In this document: piece after piece, positions 13,786-25,860 of the stretch
Numbering within the stretch: the stretch's first letter is position 1
Layout of the letters: each line of letters begins with the position of its first letter
DNA from: Prunella strophiata
Taxonomy: Eukaryota > Chordata > Aves > Passeriformes > Prunellidae
Length of the DNA stretch: 64,000 nucleotides
Reading direction: 5' to 3'
Assembly (NCBI GenBank): GCA_036583965.1
Contig: JAZBQD010000030.1
Span: 57,661,551-57,725,550, forward strand
Program-made: the position numbers and the translations under genes
Notes under the pieces: generated by a model
Told to the model about the DNA's origin: nothing
What the model saw: the letters and a program-made list of their open reading frames with translations, nothing else
Databases searched by the model: none

Positions 13786-16700
13786 ATTGTGGTAATAATA
13801 AATACAAAATATTTCTATCCACTTTGTGTTAGCATGAAGCAGATTATGTAAATTTACTGTAAAATATTGTTATGAGTAGTGCAATTTGGATTTAATGTTT
13901 GAGTGTAGTCATAAAGGAATATATGTATAATTTCATTATTAAAATTTCACCCTTGAAATATATCTGTTCATCACCTCATCTCAAAATTCTGTCAGATATG
14001 TTCATTTAAATGGACAGTAATTAAATTCAGAGTATTTTCTGTCCTTTTTTTTTTATGTGTGGAACAATTTTTCTCATTTAAAGATCAGGAAAGCAAAATA
14101 CTAAAATCACTCAAATAATTCCAGAAGAAGACCATAATGATATTGCCAGATTTTAACTAATCTTTATTATTTCAGAATTTTGCACAAGAAGAAAATAACT
14201 GTGTCCTGCTATAAATTCTCATTAGAAGCCTTTCATATGAAATAGACATGATTTCTACTTTTGTATATTTAAATTAAATTACTGTGACCCACAAATGTAC
14301 ACCATCCCTGGTAACTGGATGCATTTTCATCAGCTGGACAATTCTTGCTTATACCTCAGTAACCTGTTGGGGGGAAAAACCAAAATTGGCTAAGCAATTA
14401 AAATTCAAAATAGCTCAAAATAGTGCAATACATGAACATAGTACCCTGATTTAACATAATGGACTAAGCATTAAAAAATTCCAATACCTCATTTTTGGAC
14501 ACAGATTTTAATGAGAACAGAAACTGACACAATATTAATCAGTATGACATGATTCCTTGAACATAAGGGGAATAGGAGAAGTGAAAAATTAAAATCTCAA
14601 GAAGTTCTCATTAGTCTGATGACTAAAAACTGTGGATCTATTGGGTCACTATAATTCAATCCACAAGAAAGAACTCTCTCAATTTCTCAAGCACTTTGAA
14701 TAATAAAGTAAAATACTCAATTGCAGAGAAATGCAGAGGTTTGTTTGTTTTTTTTTTTTTTCTTTTACTGTTATATAAGTGAGACATATTTCATCTTACC
14801 AGTTTTCATTTCCAGTGGCCTGATCTGGAATAGGATCTGTGTCCTTGAGCAATGCATCTGGATGTTCTGAGTAATACACAGAGAAAGGTAACTAAGCAAT
14901 ACTTCTATGTTAGTAGTAAATACTTTTTTTACTTGAATCTTCTCTACTAAGTAGAGCAAAAGATGAGGAATGTTAATAAAACATTGTCACTGATAAAAAA
15001 TAAGAGACATATAACACACTTTATTCTTACTGACAGGAGAATTTTCTTTTCTTGTGGTTCTACAAAATAATTTATTCTCAAGTATTTTGCTAGGAAACAT
15101 TAAATTTCTCTAAGTAACATCACATTATGCTTATAAAAATTTATATATAGTTTGGTTATCTATAGTAATACTCATTAATTAACATGAATAGTTGTATTTG
15201 TAGGATTTTGCCTGTTATCTTTCTGATTTTAATACCCTAACAGGATAAAATGTAATGGAAGTGAACATAATTTTGAGATGCTTATGACTTCTTTTGGGCA
15301 GTAATTTTTGTTTTTCAGGCAGAGATTATATAGCGATATGTGACATTTGTTGTATTAGCCTTAAGATTCATGTTGCATTGCTAAAGTGGTAACAGACCCT
15401 CACTAACATTACCCAGTGTTTCTGAGGATGATTATCCTTTTGTTATTTCAGTTATTTGTACTTCTCAGCTCTTCTTAAGATCTTTCAATTCTATGCACTA
15501 AGAGATTCTCAAGAATGTTTTCCACTTGCTTAATATTGTTTGGCATTTCCTAACACAGATGACTTCATGCTGAGTGTGGGGTTTTTGTCTGTTTTCTGCA
15601 AATTTAAAGTCACGTAAAATCCTATGGAATTTGTTGACAAATATATTTTGTCTAGTCCAAATCTTTTATTAAAATTTGTCTATCTAGTGACATTAGGGAA
15701 AGTCTCACATGGTAAGTCTAACTTTGCTCCTCAATTTAGGAGCAATACTGAATTTTTACATTTAGAGGGAATGAAATCAAAGCCAAAAGTCTCAGACACA
15801 CAGTAAAGTTTTTGTGTTGTAAATAGTTGCTAGATATTAGCTGAATGATCAAACTAAATTTATTTCTTTTGCATTTCAGTAAAACGGTATTAAACTGAAT
15901 TCTGCCAGTTAGAATTTGAATTGACTATGATCAGACAAATTATTATTATTATAATAATCAGTTCTTATTGGAGGCTTACTGGAACATTGTTTAAAGCATA
16001 AGATGCACAGCTTCTGCATTAATTGTGAGGGTAAATAATCTTTTCTTTAGAGTGTAGTTTCTATCTTTATGGATAAAGATGACATAACAATGAATACCAC
16101 AAGTTACAGGTGGAAGCTGAAATCTTTAGTGCTCTCAATACGTAGGAGGAGCAAGAGGAAGAAAAGGAAAGGTGAGGAGATGAAATTGTTGAGAACACCC
16201 CATAATATACTCTTTATATAATCTTTAATACTAACATAAATTAACCTCAAAATAAATGTGTTCCAGAATATCCTGGGTTTTAATTTAATATTTTGACCTC
16301 TAAATTACTAGATTAACCATAAGAGTTTACCATATATTCTCATACTTTAAAATGTATTTTCAAGTGCAATTATGTAGCCCATTATTTTCTAATTAATAGA
16401 ACAGTCTGAAAAATTAAAACATCTACTAAAAATTAAAATTTAAAAATTCTTCTTAACTTTGCCATTCAACTAAATAGTAATGGAATAAAACTAAAAAATT
16501 TTAAAAATTGCTTCTGATGACACAGCTTTTCATACAGTTGCTATTGACTACACCAAGTTTCATGAGCATATTTCCAAATTGTGACAGACAGATGAAAAAT
16601 ACAAAAATGAAATTAGAAGCTGTTATTAATCTTTGCATATGATAGCTTGAAATATGAATAGCAATATTCTAGAATGTTAACTAAACTATAAAGGTATACT

Positions 16701-16996
16701 TTCACTGAGAGTAAGGAACAGAAATAAATTAAGTACATGTCCTTGCTCTGTTAACTGTTCTAAAAGGATGGTAATATCTTAGAGATCAATGTATTGAAAT
16801 GCCACGGCTAGACTTATCAGGTGATATCTGCTAAAGTTCTGAGATACAATGCTTGCACAGTTTTCACATAACAGAAGTTGCCATTACTGACAACTGAAGA
16901 ACTCATAGTCTTCTGCCTGTACCTATAGACCCCTGTTTTCTTTAAACTGTTTGTTGTAAGGATATACTTAAAGGCTTAAAGTCCTTATTATTCATT
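13786..16996. other. AT-rich non-coding stretch
   Basis: Nothing was recognised. A T tract with an interruption is present at about 14738-14767. An ATT/AAT-rich self-complementary patch lies at about 15936-15958. No splice-bounded open segment stood out. Confidence 0.5.
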
Positions 16997-17073
16997 GAGA
17001 GAGAGAAAGAAAGAAGAAAAAAAAAAAAAAAAAGGCAAGAAAAAAGAAAGAAAATAAGAAGAAAGAGAGAAAA
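16997..17073. repeat. Purine-rich (GA/GAAA/A)n tract
   Basis: A nearly pure A/G run with GA, GAAA and GAA units around a central A18 or so, broken by a single C (in 'ggcaag'). It directly precedes the GC-rich block that starts about 170 bases further on. Confidence 0.92.
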
Positions 17074-17239
17074 CCCCAAATAAACCACTCATCATTCCCC
17101 CTCTCTTGCAGTAAGAAAGGGACAAAAACCAGAGATTATGGCTTGAAGTATCAATTTACTGAAAGCACAAAGCAAGAATAAGACATCCATAATAAACCCA
17201 GGAAAACTATATAAAAAGAGAAGGAATTTTCCCTAAAAA

Positions 17240-18035
17240 AGTTGTTTACCACCATGAACAAAAATAAGATGGTAGACACTCCCTGCAGGTGTCATCTGTG
17301 TGGCTTCCCGAGACAAAGGGAATATGGTGGCTGTACCCACACTCCACCCATGCTGCCTTTGGGAACAAAGGCAGTATGGCAGGGGCAGTTCCAGTGGCTA
17401 CCATTCCCTGTCCCCCAGCCTGAAAACAGTGTAAGAGAATGACAAACCCCTGGAGGCCTGGTCATCCAAGAAAGGGCAATGCTGCCCCTTCTCTAAGCTC
17501 AGCTCTGAGCAGGTACCAGTGCTTCCACTTCCAACACTCCTTCACACTGGGGCTCTCCCTGCAGGTCACTGCAATTTTCCTACTGCTCTGCTGTGCTCCT
17601 TTTGGCTCTGCTGGACTCCCTCTTGGCTCAGCTGGCTCAGCTGCTACCAGCACTGGTCCTGATGGCTTCACCTTGCTGGGGAGAGGGGGAAGACAGTCCC
17701 TCCAGGGTGCCAACTCCTCACTGCCACTGCCCCACTGGGCTGAGCCCCACCTTGCCGCTGCCCCTTCAGCAACACGCCGCAGAGGCGCGTCGGCACCTCT
17801 CCTCAGCAACACGTCCCACAGAGGCATCACAGAGAAGGGGATGGAGAGAAAAAAGGACAGGGTGCAGAGGATGGATCTGCAGATGTTATGCCAACAACTT
17901 CCAGCTAGAGAGAACCGGGAAAAAAGTCTGATTTTTTGGATATTTTTTGTGGCACCCCTGCCCCAGTGATGACAGGGTGGCATAGAATAAAAATGGCACT
18001 AAACTCCAGCCCAGCAGCCCCCCAAACCAGGACAC
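17240..18035. other. Isolated GC-rich block, suspected repeat-derived, identity unknown
   Basis: Composition changes sharply from AT-rich flank to GC-rich sequence at about 17240 and back again at about 18035. Long open frames occur on both strands at the same place (plus 17439-17969, minus 17462-17983, plus 17593-17931). This is expected from GC-rich DNA lacking stop codons, and none of them shows a domain I recognise. The block contains CTG/CAG-like pyrimidine-purine repeats around 17590-17650. A sequence resembling a polyadenylation signal (aataaa) lies at about 17081-17086, upstream. A tggcaccc motif near 17950 recalls a primer-binding site, but no LTR boundaries with TG...CA ends or target duplication could be found. 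It could be an unrecognised LTR element, a retrocopy, or a lineage-specific GC-rich repeat. Confidence 0.45.
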
Positions 18036-19169
18036 CAAATATTATTCCATATTAAATAGCCTATGCTCCTGTTTAATTTCCAGGCATTTAATAAATGTAT
18101 ATATATATATTTATATATACGCCTAGATATTAATTGAATTAGCATTTATACATTAAAGAAAAAATTGCTGTCTACATAGTAGTTTCAATTCTGAATATTT
18201 CCTGTAGCCATTACATTGGCCTGTTCCTGAACCAAAGGAGTAAATCAGATCTCAGTATCTGGGAAGGAATATCACAAGGACTTAGACGCCCACAATTAAA
18301 ATACCCAGAAGAAACAGATGGTTGATGGTAGAATAGTCAGACTCTCTTTGGAAGGAAACAGAAGCTTACAAATGGAGGTTTGACTAGACTGAATTTGATT
18401 CACATAAATAGTGAGAATTATTTCAGACATTGCATACAGAAAACAAATTAGAGAGAATCATTTACAAAACAGTAAAATAAATTATCTAAAAGAAAGAAGG
18501 CAAGAAAAGTATATACTCATGAGAATGGGCCCAAAATGTAAATTTCAAGCAATTCAATGCATTGACAAATAATGACCATTAAGAATTATTTTTAAGTGGA
18601 AAAAAGACCTACCAACTCCTAAAAGAGACTATATTGAAAGCACAGGTACAGTTGTCCTGGTACTTTGTAAGGACAGAAAAAGACAGAAATAGAAGAAAAC
18701 CACAGCTGGACAACTTTACTAAGTCTGAAGCCAAAAAAAACCAAAAAATAAAAGGAGGATCTGTAGACACTAGTAGAAATGACAGAAAGCTTAGATGTAA
18801 AATCATCATGATGAAGACATGAATTACAATATCAAACAATATAATTGAAAACATAATGGTCCTACAAATATATTGAGGACAACCTAGTCAAAATATTAAA
18901 ACCATTTTCATATGGACTCTCTACATTTTCTTAACCTAAAAATAGTAGCTTTTATAGAAAATAAAATAATTATATTTGCAAAGTGTTAAAAAGGAAGACT
19001 AGTACAGACTGTGTGCGTAAGTCAAAAAAGACTCAAGGAATTCTGTGGCAGGAAAAATATTATCTAAACATACATTAGAAATTTCCTGTAAAAGTTGAGA
19101 GAAATTTTCCCAAAAGTATTTAAGAAAAAAGTAAAAGCAGGATCTAGTAATAAAGAGTGTTGAGGATTG
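18036..19169. other. AT-rich non-coding stretch
   Basis: This stretch holds a TA run at about 18096-18119 and otherwise A-rich sequence. Short frames at 18609-18854 occur on both strands and look compositional. I see nothing else. Confidence 0.5.
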
Positions 19170-19610
19170 AAAAAGTCACAGAAGAATAAAAAGAAAACAT
19201 AATATCTATCTATGGAAAGAGTAGGAGAAAGGACTTAGAAGGGTGTAAAACAAAGAGTCTAACCCTGATTTCCAAAAGAATAGTACAGGAAATTATTAAG
19301 CAAGAAATTGTTGTAAACATCTATATAGCATCTATAAAGTACACAAAACCATCTGATGTGGATTGGTGAAGAACAGCCTGTGTAAAACTAGCTTACCATC
19401 TTTTCAAGAGCAACTAATATAATGGATAAGGGAAGAAGTAAATGTGATATATGTTTTTTCAAGTTTTTTTAATAGATGTTCTCAAATGACTATTTTGTAA
19501 GGAAAATAGTAAATATGTATCAGAAAGTATTGTGGAAATATTATTTAAGAGCTGGTTGGAAACTTAGAATATGACTAGAAAAATTATTTCTGTTCCTCAA
19601 TTTCCAAAGT
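19170..19610 (+). mobile_element. Old CR1-type LINE fragment, reverse transcriptase region
   Basis: This is a heavily diverged sense-strand match to the RT-coding part of an older CR1 lineage, of the kind also common in turtles and crocodilians. Ordered landmarks are a 'tatctatctatggaaagag' block, 'ggacttagaagggtgtaaaa', the 'aggaaattattaagcaagaa' block, 'aagaacagcctgtgtaaaac', a 'gataagggaagaagtaaatg' block, and an 'agctggttggaaactta' block near 19550. Many substitutions, indels and stops are present. The adjoining CR1 3' end at 19757 has the same orientation. The two may be one internally deleted element or separate insertions. Confidence 0.6.
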
Positions 19611-19756
19611 CATTTAGTAGAAGTATAAAGCATTTACCTTTTTTTTAAAATATTTTCTTCTTCTTCTTCTCCTTTTCATAACCTGTAATAGCATAAAACA
19701 CCTTTTCTATGAAATAAAAACCTCAACCCCCTTACTCATCCACACAGTTAAATTGA

Positions 19757-19998
19757 ACTAAAGTAGCTTTGGTTTAGATGTTAGGAAGGTATTATTTTCT
19801 GTGAGAGTGATGAGTCATTGGAACAGGTTGCCCAGAGAATCTGTGGATGCCCCACCCCTGGCAGTGTTCAAGGCCAGGTTGGATGGGCCTCTGAGAAACT
19901 GGGATGAGTCAGAGATGTCCCTGTAAATGGCAGGAGTTTGGGAAATAGCTAGTCTTTAAGGTCCCTTCCAATCCAAATAATTCTATGATTCCATGAAA
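19757..19998 (+). mobile_element. CR1 LINE fragment, 3' end with octamer tail
   Basis: A well-preserved sense-strand CR1 3' end. It reads through 'tttagatgttaggaagg', 'ggaacaggttgcccagagaa', a 'gatgccccacccctggcagt' block, 'ttcaaggccaggttggatgg', 'aaggtcccttccaatccaaa' and the terminal attctatgattccatg repeat ending near 19998. It is 5'-truncated with no coding region. Confidence 0.95.
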
Positions 19999-22473
19999 GG
20001 GAAATTCACTAATTTTGAGGCTTTGGTTCTTTTCAGTTATTTTAAATAAAATATCTCTTGTTTTTAAAAGCAAGCTAAATGTGCCATTTCATATTCAGTG
20101 ACAACACATAAAACATGGATTCAGGAAACCATTATAATTTTTTCTTCTTTCTTATTTAAAGGATAATCTGGGCTTTTTAGTGATAAATTTATGTTTTTCC
20201 CTGTATCTTGGTAGCTGTATTACTGACTGCTTTCAGAGATGTAAGATTTAAGTTAATTCATTTTTTGTGTTTTTCTACTATTTTCCACAGTTATCTGTAC
20301 TATAACAGGAATACCTGTCACTAATGTTTTGTTCTTTTGTTTATCTTAAATCTAGTTTCTGTCCCTTGATGTTATTTACTTTTTCTTACTGTTTTGCCTC
20401 TTTCTTTTTCCTGACAGAAGTCAAAATGCTCAGCTGCCTAGCTCCAGCAATCTTTAAAACATCTGATAGGGTCAAAAAATATAGCTGGTTTGACTCTAGC
20501 CTTGGCCCATCACTTGTTTTGTCTCTCTGGGCACCTTGAAACATCAAGCTCTCACAGGGATTTTTGTCTTCCTTTAGAAAATAATTGGAACAGGAGCAGT
20601 ATTGGGATGTTTTTCTTCCAAATTTCCTTTCTATTAGTGAATGCAGCTACCATAAATAACTAAAAATGATTATATGGATTAGAGTACAAAGTTGATGAGA
20701 CTGGGTAAAACTCCAACAGTAATATAGATATTATATATATAAACAGGTAAAGTATGGAAAAAAATAAAAATTTAATATAAATAATGAGATAAAAAGTCAA
20801 CGTCAGGATAATTTGCTTATGAAAAAAAAAAAAAAAAAACCAGCAGGTGAAATCTGAGGAACCTTTCTGACCTGAGATATTCCAAATCTAGCTGATATGA
20901 AGTGCCCACAGGAGAAAAAAATCAGGCACTGCAGGGCTGTTTAAGCACATCTTGACACCCAGGGTGAGGTAATCAGACCAAGTCCACAGTTCCCACAAAA
21001 GCCAGACCCAGAACACAAACTGCTGAGCATTTTTCAGGCGTCACAAGCCACTGCTGAACTGTCTCTGATAGTTGATGTTCTTCCTGAGGTCCAAAGGACA
21101 TTTATTTGAGCCAGTTCAGTTTGCAATACATTTAGGGGAAATGTAACATCTGACGTTTTTCTCCTTTCTTCCTCCCTCTTCTTTCCTCTTAAATGTAAAT
21201 GAGGAATGAAGCAAAGCATACAATGGGTTTAGAAAAGGGTGTTTGGAGTTCAGGGTGACCACTAGTCCAGTTTGCCATGAGGATAAGTAACAAAAGAGGT
21301 ATTTCACGTCATTTTTTTTTCTGTAGCCTTCACATTGGAAAATTGAAAGAAGAGAAAACCAGAAAAACTGCCCATCTGATTACCCATTTAAACTGGATTA
21401 GTGAAGAGAGTGACAGTTGGAGTCACCTATTCAACTCTTTACCAAACCTTCAAAATCTGTTAATAGAAAATCTACTTTGTTGTTACTGCATCTATTTTTG
21501 ATGGAAGAGTAATATTTTTTTTTTTCCTATTGTACTCTGGTTTCAATAAATGTTTTTAATTGGCTTCCTGCTATGGGAAACCTAAACAGGAGCTAATGTG
21601 GCTTATATATTTGTGCTTCTTTAACTTTAACCTAAATGGGTGTGTATAAGACTCAGCAGGAATTTGTCATGTTTTTACCAGCAGGAAAAAGCTGCTAATT
21701 AAATGACATTGCCAAGTGAAATTAGAAATTAAGGTTTTTGGAAGTAAGAAAAAGCAGTTAAAAGTAAATTACAGGTAATATTACTGCGGTCATTCAGGAA
21801 GTACATTTCTTCTCAGAATGTTACTGTTCTTGCTCACAGCAGGCTGACAGACTAGATGTAGAGAGAATAATAAAAATTTTGTCTATGTTTATGTTCAGTA
21901 TATGAGACAGCTAGACTGAATAGAAAGAGAAAATGATGTGCCACTAATCCTCAAGAGAAATGCCAGTTCAGATATAAGCTGTCAGGAAATTTTCTCTTTA
22001 CAATAGAGAACTTAGGCTTACTCTTCTAATAATCTACCTGCTCTCTATGTAGTACTTGCTCAGGAATTGTGGCTGTTCTATCTATTGCATTTCACAATTC
22101 CTGAAACAGTGGGCTTTCTTTTTTCTCTCTTGCTCTCCTTCTAGCCATATATATTCATACTTTAATTTCTATTTCTATTACAACTGTAAAAGTCTCCTCT
22201 TGTTTAAGATTAAGCTACTGAGTGGGATAAGTAGCGTGCTGAGTAACTAGAGATTCAAAAAGGAATAACATGGAAAGTATTGCTAGGCATCATTTCCTCT
22301 CTTTGCAATGATACATGCTGGAAGAAACAGAGTCTTTCTTTCAAGACCTGTATAATGTTGAAATTAACGTCTTTGGATCCCCAGTTGAGATTCCATCAAT
22401 TACTGAACCTTATAACTGTAAATACCTCTATCTTAATATCTAGCTATGTATCTACCTGCCTAACTACTGCCTG

Positions 22474-22475
<2 letters not shown>
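19999..22475. other. AT-rich non-coding stretch
   Basis: No gene or named element is recognised. An A tract of 18 bases lies at 20822-20839. Sequence at 20840-21130 is somewhat more GC-balanced and could be an old repeat, but I could not assign it. Short open frames on both strands between 20324 and 22555 show no recognisable domain. Confidence 0.5.
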
Positions 22476-22522
<47 letters not shown>

Positions 22523-22523
22523 C
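22476..22523. repeat. (TG)n-(TATG)n compound microsatellite
   Basis: About sixteen TG units from 22476 to 22508 are followed by three GTAT units to about 22523, preceded by CTGC/CCTG units. Uninterrupted TG runs of this length are typically polymorphic. Confidence 0.95.
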
Positions 22524-24857
22524 TCTATATCATCTATCTTTTCATTATACACTAAAACACAAATTATGTTTGTTTTCTGTATACATATTACATATATGAT
22601 ACTCATATGAACATACATATATGTATGTTCACATACATTTAAATATTTTACTCACAAATAATCATACGTGGTATATTCTATCTTTTTCCGTGGGACATAT
22701 TTATTTACAGATTGGTGCTTTCTAGATAACTTTCCAGGACATTCACTGGAAATAATTTTCTTTTCCTTCATTCACTAATTTGACTTTGTTCAAAGCTAAG
22801 ATGTTTTCAAATGTATGTCTTGTTCTAGGAAGACATAAGCAGTGTTGGGCCTGACTGTAGTTTCATTTAATAATGAACTATAGCTCTCTCTATCTTGCTG
22901 TGCTACTGAATGTAGCTGTGTAACAAAGTTATTATTTATTATTATCCCAATTAACATGTATTTATGATATGCACATATTTTATTGCAGCTGGTCTTTTGT
23001 CTTATTTAACTGCTGTGCAGGTACTTAAGTAGTAGACTGGAATTCATTTTTCCCAATATCATGATACATTGATTTGAGTTCTCATACCTTCGCATGGGAA
23101 ATCTATCTGAATTTACTTCAATAATCTAATACCACATTACAATACGTAATTGAAATATTCTTCCCCGCATGAACTTCTCTCATATTTATAAAATAAATAA
23201 TTTCCCTGTTGTCCACAAAAATTCTCAGTACTGTAAGTCCTGTGTTAGAAAATCATAGTATTTATTTTCAGTAGTGGAAATATAGGATGCAATAGAATTA
23301 GAAGTGTTAAGGTAAAAGTTTAGCTTAATGACTTCAGATCTTTTATAATGAATGCAAGTATCTAAATAAAATTAGGAATTAAAAATAGAGCACTGAACCA
23401 ATGCAAATAAGAGCTGGTCAGATATCTGAAGACATCATATTAACCAGGTTTAAAACCCCCCATCATATTAGATATGTCTGCCTCAGAGAAACCAAGGATA
23501 CTGGTGTGTTGATAAATTCTTAGTTTTGTTTGAGTAACTTAAAATGTACATAAAGCTGAATGCTATTTAATAAACCTTTTGAGAAGATTTTTAAATGTGC
23601 AGAGGTTGTAGCCAGGATTAATCAATGGGGTTCGACCAGAAGATGTAGTCTATAATTTTAAGTGGTTTATATTCTGGCAGGACTAGGGGGTGTATGATTT
23701 TTTTACAGTCTGTTTTTGCCTGCAGATTGCTGGTAACATTACACTACATTACACTTAGACTACTTTTTAGTGATACAGCACTATATCAAATGTTAAATTG
23801 CATTATGTCACAGCAGTTTACCTTGTCCTGTTAAAGCTGGTACAATGTGTAACCAGAAGGACTACTTCTACACATTTTCTTCAACTTAAAAATTTTCAAT
23901 CAGGAAACTCAGTAAAACATGTAATAATAAGAACTGTAGCATAATAGTATGTTTCTAGTATATTTTTTCAAAAATAATTATTTCCTAAATGCTTTTGACA
24001 CAGTATAATTATAAATTTAATCTGACGGGTCTTATATTGCAGCTGTAATAAAGTTACTCATTTTCAGAGCCATTAAGTTAACCACCTACCTGCTATAATG
24101 AGAAAGTCAAAGTGACCTTATATGAGACAATAGGTGAAGTACATTGACTTATCTTTTCCTACCTTAGGATGTATTCTATAACATTTTCTCAAGTTGTATA
24201 AACAGAGTTTTTACTGACTGAAGGAGCATGTAACTACTGATCTGGACATTGGGAAATATGTTGCCCCATGATATGTGTGGCAAAGTATCTCAGAAATACA
24301 TATATGCTTGATGGTATTATATTCTTTTTCTATGTTTAAGGATAGATTTTTTCCTGCCTAGAATAAAATATTTAATTTGTACAGTAAGGGTGTATGGAAT
24401 GTGTGAACATCAGCTCCATTCAGGTTTTCTGATATAGGACATTTTCCATTCAAGGGGGATAATATAATGAAGGAGGTGATAAATAACACACAAAGACAGA
24501 CAAACAGTAGACAGGAGCTAATGGAGGCATAGTCTCCGAAGATTTCCCATTATTAATTGGAAAGTCATTAAATAACTACAGGCACAGCTTTGGAAAAGGC
24601 CAACCTGACCATAGAAACTGGTACAAAGGGGAGAAAGAAGAGGAATATGAGCAACTGGGATGCCACAGAGATAGATTGTGGAACTATGCAAAATTTATTA
24701 AAGAAAGTTTAAAGGAAGACTGGGGAGAAATGAATAGGAGGAAAGCAGTGTAGAAGGAGCAGGTTAGGTGTTAAATAAGGCTGGTTAACATGCTTGTGCA
24801 GTGGAAATCTGTACCTGAACACTTCAGTCTGTCTTTTCTTTTAAATTAAATCTTCTT
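22524..24857. other. AT-rich non-coding stretch
   Basis: This holds a 24-base perfect palindrome at 22608-22631 inside a TA/CA-rich patch, which is likely compositional. An A/G-rich, less AT-biased segment occurs at 24480-24830 with no recognisable family. Nothing else was supported. Confidence 0.5.
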
Positions 24858-25860
24858 TTAACAAATTCTCCGAACAATCTCAGTCCCTATCTCATCAGTG
24901 TCAGTGCCAGGTGCTGGGGGGACTGGTAAGGGGTGACTGGGTGCCAACCTCTGCAGGCAGATACCATGGTCTGACAGTGGATGCCTTTGGCCTGTGGTGT
25001 CAACTACTGGAGTCAGTGGGGTCATTAACCTCCAGCCACTGAGGTGTGTGTGATGTGTGTCCCAAAACCATCTACTGAGGTGGCTATGAGTGAGGAGAGT
25101 GAGGGGCTTAGCAGTGGCAGCTGTATTGGGATTGTGAGTTACAGCGTGTGGGACAGGTGCCAGCTTCTGGGGACAAGTGTCTATTCCTACCTCAAACTGG
25201 CTCTGTGTAGAATGTGAGTGTGGAGTTGCTGACAAACTCCAAGCTGAGACCAGCTGGTGAGTGGGGACTTTGGTGTGGGCTGGGCTATGAGAAAGTGCAG
25301 AGTCTCTGCAGGCATTCTGGAGGACCCACAAACAGGCTGCCCATGGGACAAGTTTGTTGGTTCTGTGTGTGTAGTGAGCACGCAGCGAGACCAGCCCGTG
25401 AGTCAGGGACCCTTGGGGTGAGTGAGGAGGGCCAGGACCTCGACAGGGCTACAGGGTGGGCAGTGAGGCCATGCTGGTACTCAGGGGATCTGCCAGGGTG
25501 TGTGTGCTTGTGAGCCCGGGGAGTAAGGGGTGTGTGCTGCATTTGTCACCTTCTGCCTCTGCAGCACAAAAGGAGGAGGGGATGTGTCCCTGTGTGCCTG
25601 TGCCTGCTGTGAGTCCTGAGTGGGGGGGCTGTGCCTTATCTGTGGCTCTCTGTGTGACCAGCTCTGTTTGTGTCTTCTGTATGAATGATTGGGTGAAGCT
25701 CACCACTGGTTGAAGTGGTAAGAGCAGCCAGATCCCCTGGTCTGACCAGAGTCCACAAGTCTCCAGGCACCAAGAGGGAGGAGGAGTGTGGAGGTGGATC
25801 AGCTGGTGGTGGTAGCCAAAAATCCTTTAGCGTTAGTATTTTGTGAAAGATAATCTGGTA
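24858..25860 (-). repeat. GC-rich repeat block, member A of an inverted pair
   Basis: A sharply bounded GC-rich, G/T-rich (plus strand) block in AT-rich DNA. Bases 25504-25619, read on the minus strand, align without gaps to 29055-29170 on the plus strand with 13 mismatches in 116 positions (about 89% identity, counted by hand). Similarity extends less cleanly on both sides, to about 25290-25710. Several overlapping open frames on both strands (for example minus 24858-25331, plus 25214-25513) are products of the composition, not genes. The rest of the block has motifs that recur weakly (gagaccagc followed by gtgagt at about 25246 and 25388, some 140 bases apart), suggesting degenerate internal repetition. 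Strand is set relative to member B. Confidence 0.75.

Noticed and set aside
17439..17983. Open frames of 176 (plus) and 173 (minus) codons
   Set aside because: They lie in the same GC-rich DNA on both strands. Low stop density explains them, and neither peptide has a recognisable domain.
22608..22631. 24-base perfect palindrome (tgaacatacata and its complement)
   Set aside because: It sits in a TA/CA/TATG-rich patch where such palindromes arise easily.
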